64,000 nucleotides of DNA from an uncultured Selenomonas sp. (GTDB lineage: Bacteria; Bacillota; Negativicutes; Selenomonadales; Selenomonadaceae), in the NCBI GenBank assembly GCA_947167105.1, contig CAMVGU010000001.1:124001-188000 (forward strand). The letters are read 5' to 3'. Below, in pieces: positions 1 to 8,544 of this stretch (its first letter is position 1; the number at the start of each line of letters is the position of its first letter). A model generated the notes under the pieces. It was not told the origin of the DNA. It saw only the letters and a list, made by a program, of their open reading frames with translations, and did no database searches. The position numbers and the translations under genes are program-made.

Positions 1-767
1 ACGACGACTTCGCAAAGCTCACGGAATTGATGCCGGGTGTAGAATTCAAGACGCCGCTGAAGCTGGATGTTTTGCGGGAAATCAAGGACAGCACGGAAAT
101 CAAGCTGATCCGCAAGGCCTGCGGGATTGCCGATGCCGCCTTTGAGGACATTCTGGGCTTCATCCGTCCGGGCGTCACTGAGCTGGCTGTGGCAGCTCGC
201 ATGGAAGGGAAGATGCGCGAGCTGGGGGCGGAGGAGCCAGCTTTCAAGACCATCGTTGCATCCGGGCTGCGCGGCGCGTTGCCCCATGGCATTGCCACGG
301 ATAAGACAATCGGACAGGGAGAGCTTGTGACGTTGGATTTTGGTGCAATGTATAAAGGATACTGCTCCGACATGACGCGTACCATCTGTGTCGGCAAGGC
401 CGATGAGAGGCAGAGGGAAATCTATGAGGCCGTGCTGTCTGCCCAGAAACTTGCCCTTACGCTGATAAAGCCCGGCGCGGCGGGCAAGGCTGTAGATGCC
501 GCAGCCAGGGAGGAATTGGACAGGCACGGATTGGGAGAGTATTTCGGTCACGGCCTCGGTCACAGCCTGGGACTGGAAATCCACGAGGCCCCGCGTCTCT
601 CGCGCCTGAGTACCTGTGAAGCCTTAGTGCCGGGAATGCTGATAACAGACGAGCCGGGAGTATATATCCCGGGGTGGGGCGGCATCCGTATCGAGGATAC
701 GGTGCTTGTGACAGAGACTGGCAGCGAAGCTTTAATCAGCTCGGATAAAGAATTGATAGAGCTGTAA
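1..767 (+). CDS. M24 family aminopeptidase (Xaa-Pro aminopeptidase type), 5' end cut by window
   Basis: The frame is open from base 3 onwards, so the gene begins upstream of the window and only its catalytic C-terminal part is present. This is a pita-bread metallopeptidase that removes N-terminal residues next to proline. The two-metal ligands of the family are visible: Asp in TLDFGAMY, Asp in CSDMTRT, His in FGHGLGHSLG, Glu in ITDEPGVY and Glu in RIEDTVLV. The conserved His before the first Asp is in LPHGIATDK. The gene stops 90 bases before efp. A peptidase of this type directly upstream of efp is a common firmicute arrangement (YqhT-like). The substrate cannot be told from the sequence. 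Confidence 0.9.
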   Translation, partial: DDFAKLTELMPGVEFKTPLKLDVLREIKDSTEIKLIRKACGIADAAFEDILGFIRPGVTELAVAARMEGKMRELGAEEPAFKTIVASGLRGALPHGIATDKTIGQGELVTLDFGAMYKGYCSDMTRTICVGKADERQREIYEAVLSAQKLALTLIKPGAAGKAVDAAAREELDRHGLGEYFGHGLGHSLGLEIHEAPRLSRLSTCEALVPGMLITDEPGVYIPGWGGIRIEDTVLVTETGSEALISSDKELIEL

Positions 768-783
768 TTTTCTTTGCAAAATC

Positions 784-813
784 TTGAACAACTGCATTAT
801 CATGCGTTATAAT
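784..813 (+). promoter_or_regulatory. Promoter upstream of efp
   Basis: TTGAAC at 784-789 and a perfect TATAAT at 808-813 are separated by 18 bases, 45 bases before the efp start. A ribosome binding site GGAGGGTG follows at about 842-850. Predicted sigma-A-type promoter giving efp its own transcript. Confidence 0.65.
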
Positions 814-857
814 ATAGCCATTACTGTAAAGAGCAAACCATTGGAGGGTGTAATTTA

Positions 858-1415
858 ATGATTAACAGCACAGATTTCCGTACGGGCCTGACCATTGAGA
901 TTGATGGCGGTGTCTGGCAGATTGTCGATTTCCAGCATGTGAAGCCTGGCAAGGGTGCTGCCTTTGTCCGCACGAAGATTAAGAATGTGGAGACCGGCGC
1001 CGTGATTGAGCGCACGTTCAATCCGAACGAGAAGATGCCGGCCGCTCATCTCGACAACAGCAATATGCAGTATCTCTATGAGTCCGATGGCATGTACACA
1101 TTCATGAACACTGAGACTTATGAGCAGACCGAGCTCAATAAGGAGCAGCTTGGTGATGCGCTGAACTACCTGATGGAAAACATGGAAGTCTCGTTGCAGA
1201 CTTTCAAAGGCCGTATCATCGGCATTACACTGCCGAACTCTGTAAGCCTCAAGGTCGTTGAGTGCGAGCCCAGCGTCAAGGGCAATACCGCTACCGGCGC
1301 CACCAAGATGGCCAAGGTCGAGACCGGCTACGAGGTGCGTGTGCCGCTCTTTATCAATGAGGGCGATGTGCTTCGCATTGATACCCGCACGGGCAACTAC
1401 ATCGAGCGTGCATAA
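858..1415 (+). CDS. efp: Elongation factor P
   Basis: Translation factor that binds between the P and E sites and rescues ribosomes stalled on proline stretches. The 185-residue length is standard: an N-terminal KOW-like domain followed by two OB folds, with the C-terminal signature around RIDTRTGNYIERA. Lys32 in the loop KPGKGAAFV is the position that is post-translationally modified in other bacteria (lysine, as in Escherichia coli and Bacillus, not arginine). No modification gene (EpmA/EarP/YmfI type) is seen in the window. Start supported by GGAGGGTG. Own promoter upstream and a terminator directly downstream suggest a single-gene transcript. Confidence 0.97.
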   Translation: MINSTDFRTGLTIEIDGGVWQIVDFQHVKPGKGAAFVRTKIKNVETGAVIERTFNPNEKMPAAHLDNSNMQYLYESDGMYTFMNTETYEQTELNKEQLGDALNYLMENMEVSLQTFKGRIIGITLPNSVSLKVVECEPSVKGNTATGATKMAKVETGYEVRVPLFINEGDVLRIDTRTGNYIERA

Positions 1416-1430
1416 ATTGCCACCAGCAGG

Positions 1431-1467
1431 GCTGCCGTATCGGCATAGGTACGGCGGCTTTTATTTT
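1431..1467 (+). terminator. Intrinsic terminator after efp
   Basis: GCTGCCGTA (1431-1439) pairs with TACGGCGGC (1450-1458), one G-U pair, followed by TTTTATTTT. It ends efp transcription before the Asp23 operon. Confidence 0.8.
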
Positions 1468-1562
1468 AATTATATTGCAGGAATTTTGAGGATACTCCTA
1501 GAAGTATAGATAAGGAAAGTCAAATTATGCAGTACCTGAATCATTAAAAGGAGGTTTCTCTT

Positions 1563-1964
1563 ATGGCAAATGAAAAGGAAATCATTAAAAAAGACACTTC
1601 TCTGGGTGCGGTACGTATTGCTGATGAAGTCGTAAGCATCATTGCAGGCCTGGCCGCAACTGAGGTCGAGGGGATTGCAGGCATGAGCGGCGGCATTGCC
1701 GGCGGTATTGCTGAGATGCTTGGCCGCAAGAACTTTGCGAAGGGTGTCAAGGTCGAAGTCGGCGAGAAGGAAGCTGCCGTAGACCTTTACATTATCGTAA
1801 AATACGGCGTGCGCATCCCCGATATCGCATTGGCCGCCCAGGAAAATGTAAAACAGGCCATTGAAACAATGACCGGCCTGTCTGTCGTTGAGGTCAATAT
1901 CCATGTACAGGGAGTCAGCTTCCCGACTGACGAGGCGAAAGAAGAAGAGATTCGCGTACGTTAA
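1563..1964 (+). CDS. Asp23/Gls24 family envelope stress protein (YqhY-like)
   Basis: 133-residue cytoplasmic protein of the Asp23 (alkaline shock) family. The family features are visible: an N-terminal segment with SLGAVRIADEVVSIIAGLAA, a glycine-rich EGIAGMSGGIAGGIAE, and a C-terminal alpha/beta part ending VEVNIHVQGVSFP. In Staphylococcus, Asp23 is held at the membrane by AmaP, and an AmaP homologue is the next gene, 18 bases downstream. In Bacillus the YqhY homologue sits near efp/nusB and acetyl-CoA carboxylase genes and is tied to lipid synthesis. Very strong ribosome binding site AAAGGAGG. Role in membrane or cell-wall homeostasis is inferred from the family. Confidence 0.92.
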   Translation: MANEKEIIKKDTSLGAVRIADEVVSIIAGLAATEVEGIAGMSGGIAGGIAEMLGRKNFAKGVKVEVGEKEAAVDLYIIVKYGVRIPDIALAAQENVKQAIETMTGLSVVEVNIHVQGVSFPTDEAKEEEIRVR

Positions 1965-1982
1965 AGAGGAAAGGCTGGTTCC

Positions 1983-2558
1983 ATGGGTTTTCTCAATCGT
2001 TTTTTCCTGATGCTCTCCATGCTGGTCATGATGGCGGCTGCCTTGGCGGTGCTGTCAGTCTGCCTGCATATACTGCCAGAACACTATTGGCTGAATGAGG
2101 TGCATTATGCAATTTCACGGCCGGAGACGATTGCCATTGCGGTTGTTGTACTGCTGGTCAGCCTGAACCTGTTCTTTGCATCTTTCAGCCGTCAGGTTCC
2201 CAAAGAACGCAGCAGTGGCGAATTTGTCATAGTCTCGGGTGCGTCCGGCGATGTACGGGTTTCTATTGCTGCAGTGCGTGATCTGCTGAAAAAGCTTGTC
2301 CGTGATATACGTGGGGTGCGTGATGCACATGTACATGTAATGGCTGCAAGGGACGCAAAAGCGGCACATCCGCTCAGGGTGGAAATGTCTCTGGCTATCG
2401 GGCAGGAGACTAATGTCAGCGTCGTTTCTGAAATGGCAACTGCCCGTGTACAGGAACAGCTCAAAGAGTTGCTGGGGTTTCAGGATGTGCCTGTAGCTGT
2501 GGACATCGCAGATATTTCCAATGTGGCACCACCTGACAGAAAGCGCCGCGTAGTCTGA
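1983..2558 (+). CDS. amaP: Alkaline shock response membrane anchor protein AmaP
   Basis: 191 residues with two N-terminal membrane segments (about residues 6-30 and 44-66: LMVMMAAALAVLSVC and TIAIAVVVLLVSLNLFF), then a soluble domain resembling a second Asp23-like fold. In Staphylococcus AmaP anchors Asp23 at the cytoplasmic membrane; position immediately behind the Asp23 gene and before a DUF2273 gene fits that role. Ribosome binding site GAGGAAAGG is upstream. The assignment rests on topology and operon order more than on conserved motifs. Confidence 0.85.
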   Translation: MGFLNRFFLMLSMLVMMAAALAVLSVCLHILPEHYWLNEVHYAISRPETIAIAVVVLLVSLNLFFASFSRQVPKERSSGEFVIVSGASGDVRVSIAAVRDLLKKLVRDIRGVRDAHVHVMAARDAKAAHPLRVEMSLAIGQETNVSVVSEMATARVQEQLKELLGFQDVPVAVDIADISNVAPPDRKRRVV

Positions 2559-2571
2559 AGGCGGAGGCAGG

Positions 2572-2883
2572 ATGATGAAAGAAGAATTGACAAAGGGGCT
2601 CTTTTGTCTCTGGCGTGAGCATAGAGGAGCAAGCCTTGGGGTAATGCTGGGGCTGGGACTGGGTGTTTCTGTGCTTGCTTTTGGCTTCTGGCGGACACTC
2701 TTCGTCACCCTTTGCTGCCTTGTGGGGCTGTGGCTGGGTCGAGAGCTTGATACCAAGGCTGATATACTCGATGACCTGGCCCGCTTCCGCGGTGCCCTGG
2801 CAGATTTATTGCTGCCCCGGCGATTCCGCCGGTTTCGCCGTGAAGATGAGGGCGGCCATGGCAGCTATGAACATTTTGATTAA
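2572..2883 (+). CDS. DUF2273 family small membrane protein
   Basis: 103-residue protein with two adjacent hydrophobic stretches (about residues 20-38 and 40-60, GASLGVMLGLGLGVSVLAF then FVTLCCLVGLWLG) followed by a basic C-terminal tail rich in Arg. DUF2273 proteins normally form a trio with AmaP and Asp23, as here. Function is unknown; likely part of the membrane anchor of the Asp23 complex. The start is either of two tandem ATG codons at 2572 and 2575, behind GGAGG. Confidence 0.82.
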   Translation: MMKEELTKGLFCLWREHRGASLGVMLGLGLGVSVLAFGFWRTLFVTLCCLVGLWLGRELDTKADILDDLARFRGALADLLLPRRFRRFRREDEGGHGSYEHFD

Positions 2884-2922
2884 GGTGTCGTCAAAAAATA
2901 ACATTTTTAAGGAAGGTAAGGC

Positions 2923-3369
2923 ATGAGTCGCAGACAAGCAAGGGAAGCCGCCCTGCAGGCGCTTTTCCAGTTAGATTTCAACAAGCCCGAGGGAGAAGAG
3001 CAGCGGGAAGCGTACGAAACCCTGGCTGTCGATACGGCTTTGGCTGAGGCTGAAACAGGCAGTCTTACGGCTAAGGACAGTGAGTATGTGCAGACGGTTG
3101 TACATGGCACCCGTCGATTCCTGCCGGAGGTGGACACGCTGCTGGCACAACAGTCCCGTGGCTGGAAGCCGGAACGCATGGCTGCTGTTGATCGCAATGT
3201 TGCGCGTCTGGCCATCTTCGAGATGTGCTTTGCAGAGGAAAGGCTGGATGCCGGTATAGTCATCAATGAGGCTGTTGAATTGGCGAAGAAATACGGTACG
3301 GATGATTCTGGCCGCTTCGTGAATGGCATCCTGGATGCACTGGCAAAAAAGCAGAAACAGAAGAAATAA
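2923..3369 (+). CDS. nusB: Transcription antitermination factor NusB
   Basis: All-alpha RNA-binding protein that joins NusE (S10) on boxA RNA to prevent early termination in rRNA operons. Length 148 is typical. The N-terminal signature SRRQAREAALQALFQLDF and the C-terminal VINEAVELAKKYGTDDSGR FVNGILD region are diagnostic. The gene follows the Asp23-AmaP-DUF2273 trio by 39 bases, with ribosome binding site AAGGAAGG. The adjacent hairpin downstream may reduce read-through into xseA. Confidence 0.96.
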   Translation: MSRRQAREAALQALFQLDFNKPEGEEQREAYETLAVDTALAEAETGSLTAKDSEYVQTVVHGTRRFLPEVDTLLAQQSRGWKPERMAAVDRNVARLAIFEMCFAEERLDAGIVINEAVELAKKYGTDDSGRFVNGILDALAKKQKQKK

Positions 3370-3378
3370 AACTCAGGT

Positions 3379-3410
3379 AAGCCAGGCTAGAGACTAGGCT
3401 GGCTTTCTTG
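3379..3410 (+). terminator. Hairpin after nusB, possible weak terminator
   Basis: AGCCAGGCTA (3379-3388) pairs with TAGGCTGGCT (3394-3403) with one G-G mismatch and a 5-base loop, followed by TTCTTGTTA. The tail is interrupted, so this may be a partial terminator between nusB and xseA. Confidence 0.5.
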
Positions 3411-3447
3411 TTATGTACAGACCACGCAGCCGAAAGGAGGCATCAAT

Positions 3448-4692
3448 GTGGCCGTATACAGTGTCAGTGATGTCACGCGTTACATAAAGAGCCTGCTATC
3501 GCAGGAGCAAGCTTTGCAGCATCTCATGGTGCGCGGTGAAATATCGAATTTCAGATGCTATCCTTCGGGCCATTGCTATTTCACTCTCAAGGATGCTGCC
3601 TCTACTTTGAAATGCGTGCTGTTCAGCAGCCGAGCCCGGCGCCTTCGCTTTCAGCCCGTCAATGGCCTGCAGGTCGTAGCAACGGGGAATATCACTGTCT
3701 ACGAGAAGGATGGTGCCTATCAGCTATTGGTGGACACGCTGCTGCCGGAGGGTACAGGGGACTTAGCTCTGGCATATGAGCAGCTTAAGGAAAAATTGCA
3801 GGCAGAAGGACTGTTTGATCAGGCACATAAACAGAGCTTGCCGCGCTTCCCACGCCGCGTAGGTGTTGTCACCTCATCAGCAGGTGCAGTCCTGCGTGAT
3901 ATATACCATGTCATCAGCCATCGCTGGCCTGCGGCCCAGATTGTGCTCTATCCTGTGCAGGTGCAGGGCGAAGGCTCGGCAGAGCAAGTGGCAGCAGGAA
4001 TAGAATTTTTTAACCGCAGGCACAGGGAGCAGCCGGTGGATGTGCTGATTGCAGGACGTGGCGGCGGCTCAATGGAAGATTTGTGGTCTTTCAACGAGGA
4101 AATTGTTGTGCGTGCCATTTATGCGTCTAAGATACCGATCATCTCGGCAGTGGGGCATGAAACGGACTTCACGTTGGCGGACTTTGCTGCAGATGTGCGT
4201 GCGGCCACCCCTTCCCAGGCGGCGGAATTGGCTGTACCGGACAGGTCGGAACTTGTCCGCTATGTTGACAGTCTTTCTGCTCGTTTGGTGCAGATTACGA
4301 AACGACAGTTGCAGAATAAGCGTCTGCGGCTTAATGCCGCTCTCCAGAGCACAGCTCTTAGGGCACCGCAGCAACTGCTTGCAGAGCGCCGCCAGAGGCT
4401 GGATAAAGCGTCCCTGCGCCTGCAGCAGTTGATGGAGGCAGCACTCAAGCAACGCAGGCACAGGCTTGAGCTGGCTCTTGGCAAGCTCGATATGCTAAGC
4501 CCCGTGCATGTGCTCAGGCGCGGCTACGGGCTAATAGAGCACGGAAATTCCATTGTCACCAGTGTGAAGCAAATCAAGCCTGGTGATGAACTGGTTTTGA
4601 CCTTCAAGGATGGCCGTATCAGGGCCACGGCAGGGGATAAGCTGCCCACATTGCCAGAGCACAAAGCGGATATGCGAAAGGGAGTATCGTGA
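3448..4692 (+). CDS. xseA: Exodeoxyribonuclease VII large subunit
   Basis: Catalytic subunit of exonuclease VII, which degrades single-stranded DNA from both ends in repair. 414 residues: an N-terminal OB-fold (about 1-100, SVSDVTRYIKSLL... RGEISNFR), a catalytic domain with VGVVTSSAGAVLRDI and GRGGGSMEDLWSFNEE, and a long coiled-coil C-terminus that binds the small subunit. The GTG at 3448 is chosen because AAAGGAGG lies 7 bases upstream; an ATG two bases earlier is out of frame. The stop overlaps the xseB start. Confidence 0.96.
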   Translation: MAVYSVSDVTRYIKSLLSQEQALQHLMVRGEISNFRCYPSGHCYFTLKDAASTLKCVLFSSRARRLRFQPVNGLQVVATGNITVYEKDGAYQLLVDTLLPEGTGDLALAYEQLKEKLQAEGLFDQAHKQSLPRFPRRVGVVTSSAGAVLRDIYHVISHRWPAAQIVLYPVQVQGEGSAEQVAAGIEFFNRRHREQPVDVLIAGRGGGSMEDLWSFNEEIVVRAIYASKIPIISAVGHETDFTLADFAADVRAATPSQAAELAVPDRSELVRYVDSLSARLVQITKRQLQNKRLRLNAALQSTALRAPQQLLAERRQRLDKASLRLQQLMEAALKQRRHRLELALGKLDMLSPVHVLRRGYGLIEHGNSIVTSVKQIKPGDELVLTFKDGRIRATAGDKLPTLPEHKADMRKGVS

Positions 4693-4931
4693 TGCCCAGG
4701 AAAAAGGAACTGTCTTTTGAAGAATCACTCGCCAGGCTGGAGTCCATCGTGGCCCAGATAGAAAAGGGCGATACGGATTTGCAGGAATTGATGGCCAATT
4801 ATTCAGAGGGTATCCAGCTCTCAAAGAACTGCCTGATGTCCTTGGAGCGGGCGGAAAAAGCCATGGACTTGATGGTGCAGGAAAAAGATGGGCAGATCAT
4901 TCAATCTGAGTTGACTATAGAGGGGAAATAA
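4692..4931 (+). CDS. xseB: Exodeoxyribonuclease VII small subunit
   Basis: About 79-residue helical protein that binds the coiled coil of XseA. The family pattern is clear: LSFEESLARLESIVAQIEKG, then DLQELMANYSEG and an acidic end. ATG at 4692 overlaps the xseA stop (TGATG) and has AAAGGGAG 7 bases upstream; a GTG one codon earlier is possible. Translation is probably coupled to xseA, fitting the many-to-one subunit ratio of the enzyme. Confidence 0.94.
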   Translation: MPRKKELSFEESLARLESIVAQIEKGDTDLQELMANYSEGIQLSKNCLMSLERAEKAMDLMVQEKDGQIIQSELTIEGK

Positions 4932-4933
4932 AT

Positions 4934-5812
4934 ATGTTCAAGGAAATCTGGCAGCAAAGGCTGAAGCTGGTAGAGGAACGGCTGCCAATAGAGCTGACAT
5001 CCAATCCCTCACTGGACAAGACGCTTGGCGAGGCGATGAGCTATAGCCTGATGGCCGGAGGCAAGCGCATGCGGCCAATTCTACTGATGGCTGCAACTGA
5101 CGCAGTAGGTGGACGGGGCGAAGATTTCTTGACGGTTGCCTGTGCCATAGAAATGATACATACCTATTCGCTGATCCACGACGATTTGCCGGCGATGGAT
5201 AATGATGATTACAGGAGAGGCAAGCTTACAAATCACAAGGTCTATGGGGACGGTATGGCTGTGCTGGCAGGAGATGCTTTGCTGACCCTGGCTTTTGAAA
5301 CCGTTCTGCGCCAGCAGGGAGCAAGCGATGCTGTCAAGCTGGCTGTAGTGCGCGAATTCAGTGTTGCTGCAGGCCAGAGCGGTATGGTTGGCGGCCAGGC
5401 TATGGATCTGGAGGCTGAGGGACGCCGCATTCCTTTGGAGGAACTCCGCAGGCTGCATATGGGCAAGACAGGTGCGCTCTTCCGTGCAGCAATCCGCAGC
5501 GGTGCGCTCCTGGCAGGAGCTGATAGCAAACAGCTCGCGGCACTGACGGAATATGCCGATAAGTTCGGGCTGGCCTTCCAGATAACAGATGATATTCTGG
5601 ATGTGGTCGGAGACGCGGCAGTTATCGGCAAGCCAGTGGGCAGTGATGAGCGCAATGAAAAGTCAACCTATGTGACGCTGACCTCCCTTGACGAGGCCAG
5701 GAATTTAGCAAGGCAGACAGTAGATGAGGCACTGGCGGCTTTGGCACTGTTTGGCAATGAAGCGGAATTTCTGCGCGAAATTGTACGCAGGCTCATGGCA
5801 AGAGAGAAATGA
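4934..5812 (+). CDS. ispA: Farnesyl/geranyl diphosphate synthase (polyprenyl synthetase family)
   Basis: Condenses isopentenyl diphosphate with allylic diphosphates to make farnesyl diphosphate for undecaprenyl and quinone chains. 292 residues. The first aspartate-rich motif is DDLPAMDNDDYRRG, with four residues between the DD and the next D, which is the usual bacterial FPP synthase form. The second is QITDDILDVVGD. MAGGKRMRP is the diphosphate-binding segment. The gene is two bases behind xseB and overlaps the next reading frame, and it precedes dxs, which supplies the same pathway. Confidence 0.93.
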   Translation: MFKEIWQQRLKLVEERLPIELTSNPSLDKTLGEAMSYSLMAGGKRMRPILLMAATDAVGGRGEDFLTVACAIEMIHTYSLIHDDLPAMDNDDYRRGKLTNHKVYGDGMAVLAGDALLTLAFETVLRQQGASDAVKLAVVREFSVAAGQSGMVGGQAMDLEAEGRRIPLEELRRLHMGKTGALFRAAIRSGALLAGADSKQLAALTEYADKFGLAFQITDDILDVVGDAAVIGKPVGSDERNEKSTYVTLTSLDEARNLARQTVDEALAALALFGNEAEFLREIVRRLMAREK

Positions 5813-5826
5813 CGGGAAGTGCGACT

Positions 5827-7710
5827 ATGTATCCGCTACTGGAAAAAATAAAAAAGCCGTCAGATTTGAAGCGTCTCAATCTGCTTGATTTGGAGAAACT
5901 GGCACAGGAAATCCGCGAATTCCTGATTGAGGTCGTTTCTGAGAATGGCGGTCACTTGGCACCCAGTCTGGGTACGGTGGAGCTGACACTTGCCTTGCAC
6001 AGTGTATTCAGCCTGCCGCAGGATAAGCTGATTTGGGATGTGGGGCATCAGGCTTACACCCATAAGCTGCTGACCGGCCGCTGCAACCGCTTTCACACAC
6101 TCAGGCAGAAAGGCGGTATAACAGGCTTTCCGAATCGTTTCGAGTCAGAATATGACGCTTTTGGGGTGGGCCATGCCAGTACTTCTATTTCTGCTGCTTT
6201 GGGCATGGCAATATCCCGCGATTTAGCGGGCCGCAAGAACAAGGTTATTGCGGTACTTGGCGATGGTGCGCTGACTGGCGGTGAGGCCTTTGAGGCGCTG
6301 AATCACGCAGGCGATCTCGGCAAGGATCTCATTGTCATCCTGAATGACAATGAGATGTCCATCGACCGGAACGTGGGAGCAATGAACGAATACCTGTCAC
6401 GTATCCGCGTAGCACCGCAGTACAACCAGGCCAAACGGGACATGGAAAACTTCCTGGGCAGCATTCCGCATTTCGGCAGCAAGGTGCTGCGCACTGCCAG
6501 CCAGCTAAAGGATGGCTTGCGCTCTGTTTTGGTACCGGGCGGCTTGTTCGAGGAAATGGGCTTCCAGTACGTGGGGCCATTGGATGGACACAATATCAGC
6601 CTGTTGCAGGATGTTTTCAGCCGGGTACGGGAAATGCACGGCCCCCTGCTCATCCATGTGCATACGACAAAGGGCAAAGGATATGCGCCGGCAGAGAAAA
6701 ATCCTGGCATGTATCACGGCGTCGGCAAGTTTGAGCCAGAGACAGGCGAGCTGCTAAAAAAGCAGGGCGGCCCACCTTCGTACACTGCTGTTTTCAGCAA
6801 GGCCCTGATCGAGCTGGCGGCAGAGGACAAGGATATTGTGGCTATCACGGCAGCTATGCCCAGCGGCACGGGGCTGAAAGCCTTCGGGGAGAAATATCCC
6901 ACGCGATATTATGATGTCGGCATTGCCGAGGAACATGCGGTGACACTGGCGGCAGGTATGGCGGCAGACGGCCGCAAGCCGGTAGTGGCACTCTATTCTA
7001 CCTTTGCCCAGCGTGCCTTCGATCAGCTTATCCATGATGTATGCCTGCAGAACCTGCCGGTAAAGCTTTGCCTGGATAGGGCCGGCCTGGTGGGTGAGGA
7101 CGGGCCGACCCATCATGGCGTCTTTGACCTTTCCTATCTGCGGGAAATGCCGAACATGACGATTTTCGTGCCCAGGGATGAGGGGGAACTGCGTGGCATG
7201 CTGGCTGCGGCCATTGCCCTGCCCGGGCCGGCTGCAGTGCGTTATCCGCGAGGAGCCGGACTGGGTGTGGATGTACCTGAAGGCTTCCCGGAAATAGATG
7301 TGGGCAAGGCGGAGGTGCTGAGCGACAAGGGCGAAATCGCTTTCCTGGCGCTGGGGCCTATGGTCGCCAAAGCACAGGGAGCGGCAAAGATACTGCAGGA
7401 ACATGGCATTGAGGCAGGCGTGGTGAACATGCGTTTTGCAAAGCCCCTTGATGAGGAACTTCTGGCCGCCTATGGGCGCAGCAAGAAACTGCTTGTGACT
7501 GTCGAGGAGAATATACTGGCAGGCGGCTTCGGCTCCATGGTTGCAGAGTATCTGCTGGACAAGAGCTGTACTGCACAGCTCTTGCGCTGCGGCGTGCCCG
7601 ATAAATTCATCGAGCAGGGCAAGCGTGAAGAACTGCTGGCCTTGTGCGGCCTGCAGCCGGAAAACATAGCGGCCGGAGCAGAGGCACGCTGGAATTTGAT
7701 TCAGGAATAA
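5827..7710 (+). CDS. dxs: 1-deoxy-D-xylulose-5-phosphate synthase
   Basis: First enzyme of the MEP isoprenoid pathway, joining pyruvate and glyceraldehyde 3-phosphate with thiamine diphosphate. The protein is 627 residues from ATG 5827. Motifs are GHQAYTHKLLTGR, the thiamine-binding GDGALTGGEAFEALNH with a downstream NDNEMSI, the transketolase Pyr domain with GIAEEHAV, and GEDGPTHHG. An in-frame ATG at 5809 overlaps the ispA stop (ATGA) and would add six residues, but 5827 gives the normal N-terminus (MYPLLEKI) and has GGGAAG upstream. The neighbouring ispA uses its downstream product. Confidence 0.96.
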   Translation: MYPLLEKIKKPSDLKRLNLLDLEKLAQEIREFLIEVVSENGGHLAPSLGTVELTLALHSVFSLPQDKLIWDVGHQAYTHKLLTGRCNRFHTLRQKGGITGFPNRFESEYDAFGVGHASTSISAALGMAISRDLAGRKNKVIAVLGDGALTGGEAFEALNHAGDLGKDLIVILNDNEMSIDRNVGAMNEYLSRIRVAPQYNQAKRDMENFLGSIPHFGSKVLRTASQLKDGLRSVLVPGGLFEEMGFQYVGPLDGHNISLLQDVFSRVREMHGPLLIHVHTTKGKGYAPAEKNPGMYHGVGKFEPETGELLKKQGGPPSYTAVFSKALIELAAEDKDIVAITAAMPSGTGLKAFGEKYPTRYYDVGIAEEHAVTLAAGMAADGRKPVVALYSTFAQRAFDQLIHDVCLQNLPVKLCLDRAGLVGEDGPTHHGVFDLSYLREMPNMTIFVPRDEGELRGMLAAAIALPGPAAVRYPRGAGLGVDVPEGFPEIDVGKAEVLSDKGEIAFLALGPMVAKAQGAAKILQEHGIEAGVVNMRFAKPLDEELLAAYGRSKKLLVTVEENILAGGFGSMVAEYLLDKSCTAQLLRCGVPDKFIEQGKREELLALCGLQPENIAAGAEARWNLIQE

Positions 7711-7713
7711 TAT

Positions 7714-8523
7714 ATGGCAAAAGAAAGATTGGATATACTGCTGGTGGAGCGGGGGCTGGCTGTCAGCCGCGAACGGGCAAAGCGCTTGATTATGGCTGGC
7801 GATGTGCTCGTGGATGGCCAGAAAATAGATAAGGCAGGTACTGCTGTCAAGGCAGAAGCGGAAATACGCCTGCTGGGCAGCGATATACCCTATGTGAGCC
7901 GGGGCGGCCTGAAGCTAGCCAAGGCCATGGAGGTCTTCGGCCTGACGCTTACGGGCAAGATAACTGCAGATATTGGTGCTTCCACCGGCGGCTTTACGGA
8001 TTGCATGCTGCAGAACGGGGCAGTGAAGGTCTATGCTATAGATGTGGGCTATGGTCAACTGGCCTGGAAATTGCGCATGGATAAACGTGTGGTTAATATG
8101 GAGCGCACCAATATCCGCAACGTGACACCGGCTGATATTGGTGAGAGGCTGGACTTCATCTCCATTGATGTAGCCTTCATTTCCTTGACAAAGGTACTGC
8201 CGGTGGCCTTTGGACTGCTGCATGAGCAGGGCGAGATTGCCGCACTGGTAAAACCGCAGTTCGAGGCGGGGCGCGAGGCAGTTGGCAAGAAAGGCGTCGT
8301 TCGCGACCCGGCTGTGCATGAGGAGGTCATACGCAAGGCACTTTCCTTCAGCCGGGACTTGGGAATTGTCGTCAGGGGACTTACATACTCTCCGATCAAG
8401 GGGCCGGAAGGCAATATTGAATACCTGGCCTGGCTGAGCAGGGATAACCAAGCAGAAGATGCAGTGACGGAAGATATAATTCGCTTAACTGTAGCTGCCG
8501 CCCATGGGGAATTGGATAAATGA
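7714..8523 (+). CDS. tlyA: TlyA family rRNA (cytidine-2'-O)-methyltransferase
   Basis: 269 residues: an N-terminal S4 RNA-binding domain (about 5-65, LDILLVERGLAVSRERAKRL) and an FtsJ-like Rossmann methyltransferase domain with the SAM-binding DIGASTGGFTDCML at about 90-103. Characterised TlyA enzymes 2'-O-methylate cytidines in 16S and/or 23S rRNA; some relatives are called haemolysins by history. It begins 4 bases after dxs and is followed by nadK, argR and recN, the usual firmicute order. Confidence 0.93.
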   Translation: MAKERLDILLVERGLAVSRERAKRLIMAGDVLVDGQKIDKAGTAVKAEAEIRLLGSDIPYVSRGGLKLAKAMEVFGLTLTGKITADIGASTGGFTDCMLQNGAVKVYAIDVGYGQLAWKLRMDKRVVNMERTNIRNVTPADIGERLDFISIDVAFISLTKVLPVAFGLLHEQGEIAALVKPQFEAGREAVGKKGVVRDPAVHEEVIRKALSFSRDLGIVVRGLTYSPIKGPEGNIEYLAWLSRDNQAEDAVTEDIIRLTVAAAHGELDK

Positions 8524-8544
8524 GGATATGAGGAGCTGTGAGCG

